64,000 bases of DNA from Actibacterium sp. XHP0104 (GTDB lineage: Bacteria; Pseudomonadota; Alphaproteobacteria; Rhodobacterales; Rhodobacteraceae), in assembly GCF_025751515.1 (NCBI RefSeq), contig NZ_JAOWLE010000007.1, positions 87,093 through 151,092 on the forward strand. The letters run 5' to 3'. The position numbers were made by a program, and so were the translations under genes. Shown in pieces: positions 62,257-64,000 of the stretch; the first letter of the stretch is position 1; each line of letters opens with the position of its first letter. The notes under the pieces were generated by a model. That model made no database searches. It saw nothing but the letters and a program-made list of their open reading frames with translations, and had not been told where the DNA came from.

Positions 62257-64000
62257 ATGAGTAGTCTACCATCTGACGACATTGATCCTATTGAGTCTCA
62301 GGAGTGGCAGGATGCCATTGCTGATGTGATTGAGCGTGACGGAGCGAACCGCGCGCATTTTCTGTTGGACAAGGCTGTTCAGCAGGCGCGTGCGGCGGGT
62401 GCGACCTTGCCGTTTTCGGCGACGACGCCGTATCAGAACACGATCCCCGCGGATGACGAGCTTGAGATCCCCGGCGATCTCGAGATGGAGTGGCGGATCC
62501 GGACGATCAACCGCTGGAACGCGATGGCGACGGTTGTGCGGCGCAACAAGGTGTCGTCGGAATATGGCGGCCACATTGCGTCCTTTGCCTCTTCGGCGGT
62601 GATGTATGACATCGGTCTGAACCATTTCTGGCGCTCGAAGTCGGCGATTCACGGCGGCGACCTGGTGTTCTTCCAGGGCCATGTGATCCCGGGGATTTAC
62701 GCGCGCTCTTTCATGGAGGGCCGGATCAGCGAAGAGCAGCTGGAGAACTTCCGTTCCGAGGTCGCGGGCAACGGGCTGTCGTCCTATCCGCACCCCTGGC
62801 TGATGCCCGATTACTGGCAGTTCCCGACGGTCAGCATGGGCCTTGGCCCGCTGATGGCGATCTACCAGGCACGGTTCATGAAGTACATGCACAGCCGCGG
62901 CCATATTGACATGGCCGACCGGAAGGTGTGGTGCTTCCTGGGCGACGGCGAGATGGACGAGCCCGAAAGCCGCGGCGCGATCGACCTTGCGGCGCGCGAG
63001 AACCTCGACAACCTGATCTTCGTGATCAACTGCAACCTGCAGCGCCTGGACGGCCCGGTGCGCGGCAACGGCAAGATCGTGCAAGAGCTCGAGGGCGACT
63101 TCCGCGGCGCGGGCTGGAACGTGGTCAAGCTGCTCTGGGGCAAGGGCTGGGACCAGCTGCTTGAGAAGGACACCAGCGGCAAGCTGCGCCAGCTGATGGA
63201 CGAGACGGTGGATGGCGATTACCAGACCTTCAAGTCGAAGGACGGCGCCTATATCCGCAAGCATTTCTTCGGCAAATACCCCGAGACGGCGGCGCTGGTC
63301 GAGGACTGGACCGACGAACAGGTCTGGTCGCTGAGCCGCGGCGGGCATGACCCGCAAAAGGTCTATACCGCGTTCAAGCGCGCGACCGAGACCAAGGGCC
63401 AGCCGACCTGCCTCTTGGTCAAGACGGTCAAGGGCTATGGGATGGGCACGGCCGGCGAAGGCCAGAACACCACCCACCAGCAAAAGAAGATGGCCGAGGA
63501 CCAGCTGCGCGCCTTCCGCGACCGCTTCAAGATCCCGGTCAGCGACGAGGACCTGCCCAAGGCGCCCTTCGTGGCGCTGAACAACGCGCAAAAGGCCTAT
63601 CTGGCCGAGCGTCGCCAGGCGCTTGGCGGCGATTTCCCCAAGCGCGAGTGGCGCGAGGCGCCCAAGCTCGAGATCCCGCCGCTGGCGACCTTCGAGGGCC
63701 AGCTCAAGGGCACGGGCGAGCGCGAGATCTCGACCACGATGGCCTTCGTGCGGATCCTGACCACGCTGTTGCGCGACAAGAAGGTCGGCAAGAACGTGGT
63801 GCCGATCGTGCCCGATGAATCGCGCACCTTCGGGATGGAGGGTCTGTTCCGCTCGGTGGGGATCTACAACCCGCTGGGTCAGAACTATACGCCCGAGGAT
63901 GCCGACCAGATGATGTTCTACAAGGAATCGGTCGATGGCCAGGTTCTGCAGGAAGGCATCAACGAGGCCGGCGCCATGGCCGACTGGATCGCCGCCGCGA
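62257..64000 (+). CDS. aceE: pyruvate dehydrogenase E1 component, homodimeric type (partial)
   Basis: The first 581 codons of the thiamine-diphosphate E1 enzyme that decarboxylates pyruvate; the gene continues past the window. It opens DDIDPIESQEWQDAIADVIERDG, has SYPHPWLMPDYWQFPTVSMGLGP, and the ThDP-binding GDGEMDEPES motif starts at residue 229 and ends in INCNLQRLDGPVRGNGKI. TAAGGAG precedes the start. The first 40 codons are noticeably richer in A and T third positions than the rest, as often seen in highly translated genes. It follows dld, which makes pyruvate. Confidence 0.95.
   Translation, partial: MSSLPSDDIDPIESQEWQDAIADVIERDGANRAHFLLDKAVQQARAAGATLPFSATTPYQNTIPADDELEIPGDLEMEWRIRTINRWNAMATVVRRNKVSSEYGGHIASFASSAVMYDIGLNHFWRSKSAIHGGDLVFFQGHVIPGIYARSFMEGRISEEQLENFRSEVAGNGLSSYPHPWLMPDYWQFPTVSMGLGPLMAIYQARFMKYMHSRGHIDMADRKVWCFLGDGEMDEPESRGAIDLAARENLDNLIFVINCNLQRLDGPVRGNGKIVQELEGDFRGAGWNVVKLLWGKGWDQLLEKDTSGKLRQLMDETVDGDYQTFKSKDGAYIRKHFFGKYPETAALVEDWTDEQVWSLSRGGHDPQKVYTAFKRATETKGQPTCLLVKTVKGYGMGTAGEGQNTTHQQKKMAEDQLRAFRDRFKIPVSDEDLPKAPFVALNNAQKAYLAERRQALGGDFPKREWREAPKLEIPPLATFEGQLKGTGEREISTTMAFVRILTTLLRDKKVGKNVVPIVPDESRTFGMEGLFRSVGIYNPLGQNYTPEDADQMMFYKESVDGQVLQEGINEAGAMADWIAAA

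Noticed and set aside
1..64000. CRISPR arrays, tRNA genes, insertion sequences or prophage
   Set aside because: No regularly spaced direct repeats, no transposase or integrase frames, no tRNA-like cloverleaf noticed; composition is even except in short promoter gaps.

Overview
This window is GC-rich chromosomal DNA. Gene content and order point to an aerobic alphaproteobacterium of the Rhodobacteraceae (Rhodobacterales): an oxygen-dependent cobalamin pathway with CobG and CobN, a NasT/NasS-controlled nitrate assimilation operon, a PaaR/PaaX-controlled phenylacetate cluster, a fused TRAP transporter and a homodimeric-type pyruvate dehydrogenase E1. I see no tRNA, rRNA, insertion sequence, phage gene or CRISPR array. 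Gene density is very high and most neighbouring genes overlap by 4 bases. The window reads as core and catabolic chromosome rather than a mobile island.

Region 1 (1-22.4 kb) is cobalamin synthesis. A cobalamin riboswitch precedes the cobalt permease gene cbiM. A long minus-strand series runs DUF1636 gene, cobW, cobN, cobG, cobH, cobI, cobJ, then cobL, cobE, cobM, cobB, cobA, with a second cobalamin riboswitch in front of it. cobK sits in the opposite orientation between cobJ and cobL with no intergenic space on either side. The late steps follow: cobO, cobQ, a minus-strand group for the aminopropanol arm (phosphatase, threonine kinase, cobD, cobC), and cobP-cobU-cobV for the nucleotide loop. 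Genes for CobF, CobS, CobT and CobR are not in the window.

Region 2 (22.5-35.6 kb) is nitrate assimilation: nasT-nasS, a leader with ANTAR-type hairpins and an intrinsic terminator, then nrtA, nrtB, a tandem-ATPase nrtC, nirB, nirD, nasA and cysG. CysG makes the siroheme that NirB needs. The leader contains a plausible antiterminator pairing, described in the findings.

Region 3 (35.6-56 kb) is aerobic phenylacetate degradation: paaX, paaJ, paaABCDE, an extra PaaA/PaaC-like protein, paaZ, paaR, paaK, paaI, paaG, paaN, a branched-chain-type ABC transporter likely to import the aromatic acid, and a fused hydratase/dehydrogenase that can supply the PaaF and PaaH steps. Three near-identical palindromes (consensus ACCGACCGGTCGGT) mark a probable PaaR regulon.

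Region 4 (56-64 kb) looks like lactate (or related hydroxy/keto acid) use: an FCD-type GntR regulator, a divergent promoter with paired operator-like arms, TRAP binding protein dctP, fused dctQM, a quinone-linked D-lactate dehydrogenase, and aceE, which is cut by the window end. Together these would carry lactate to pyruvate to acetyl-CoA.
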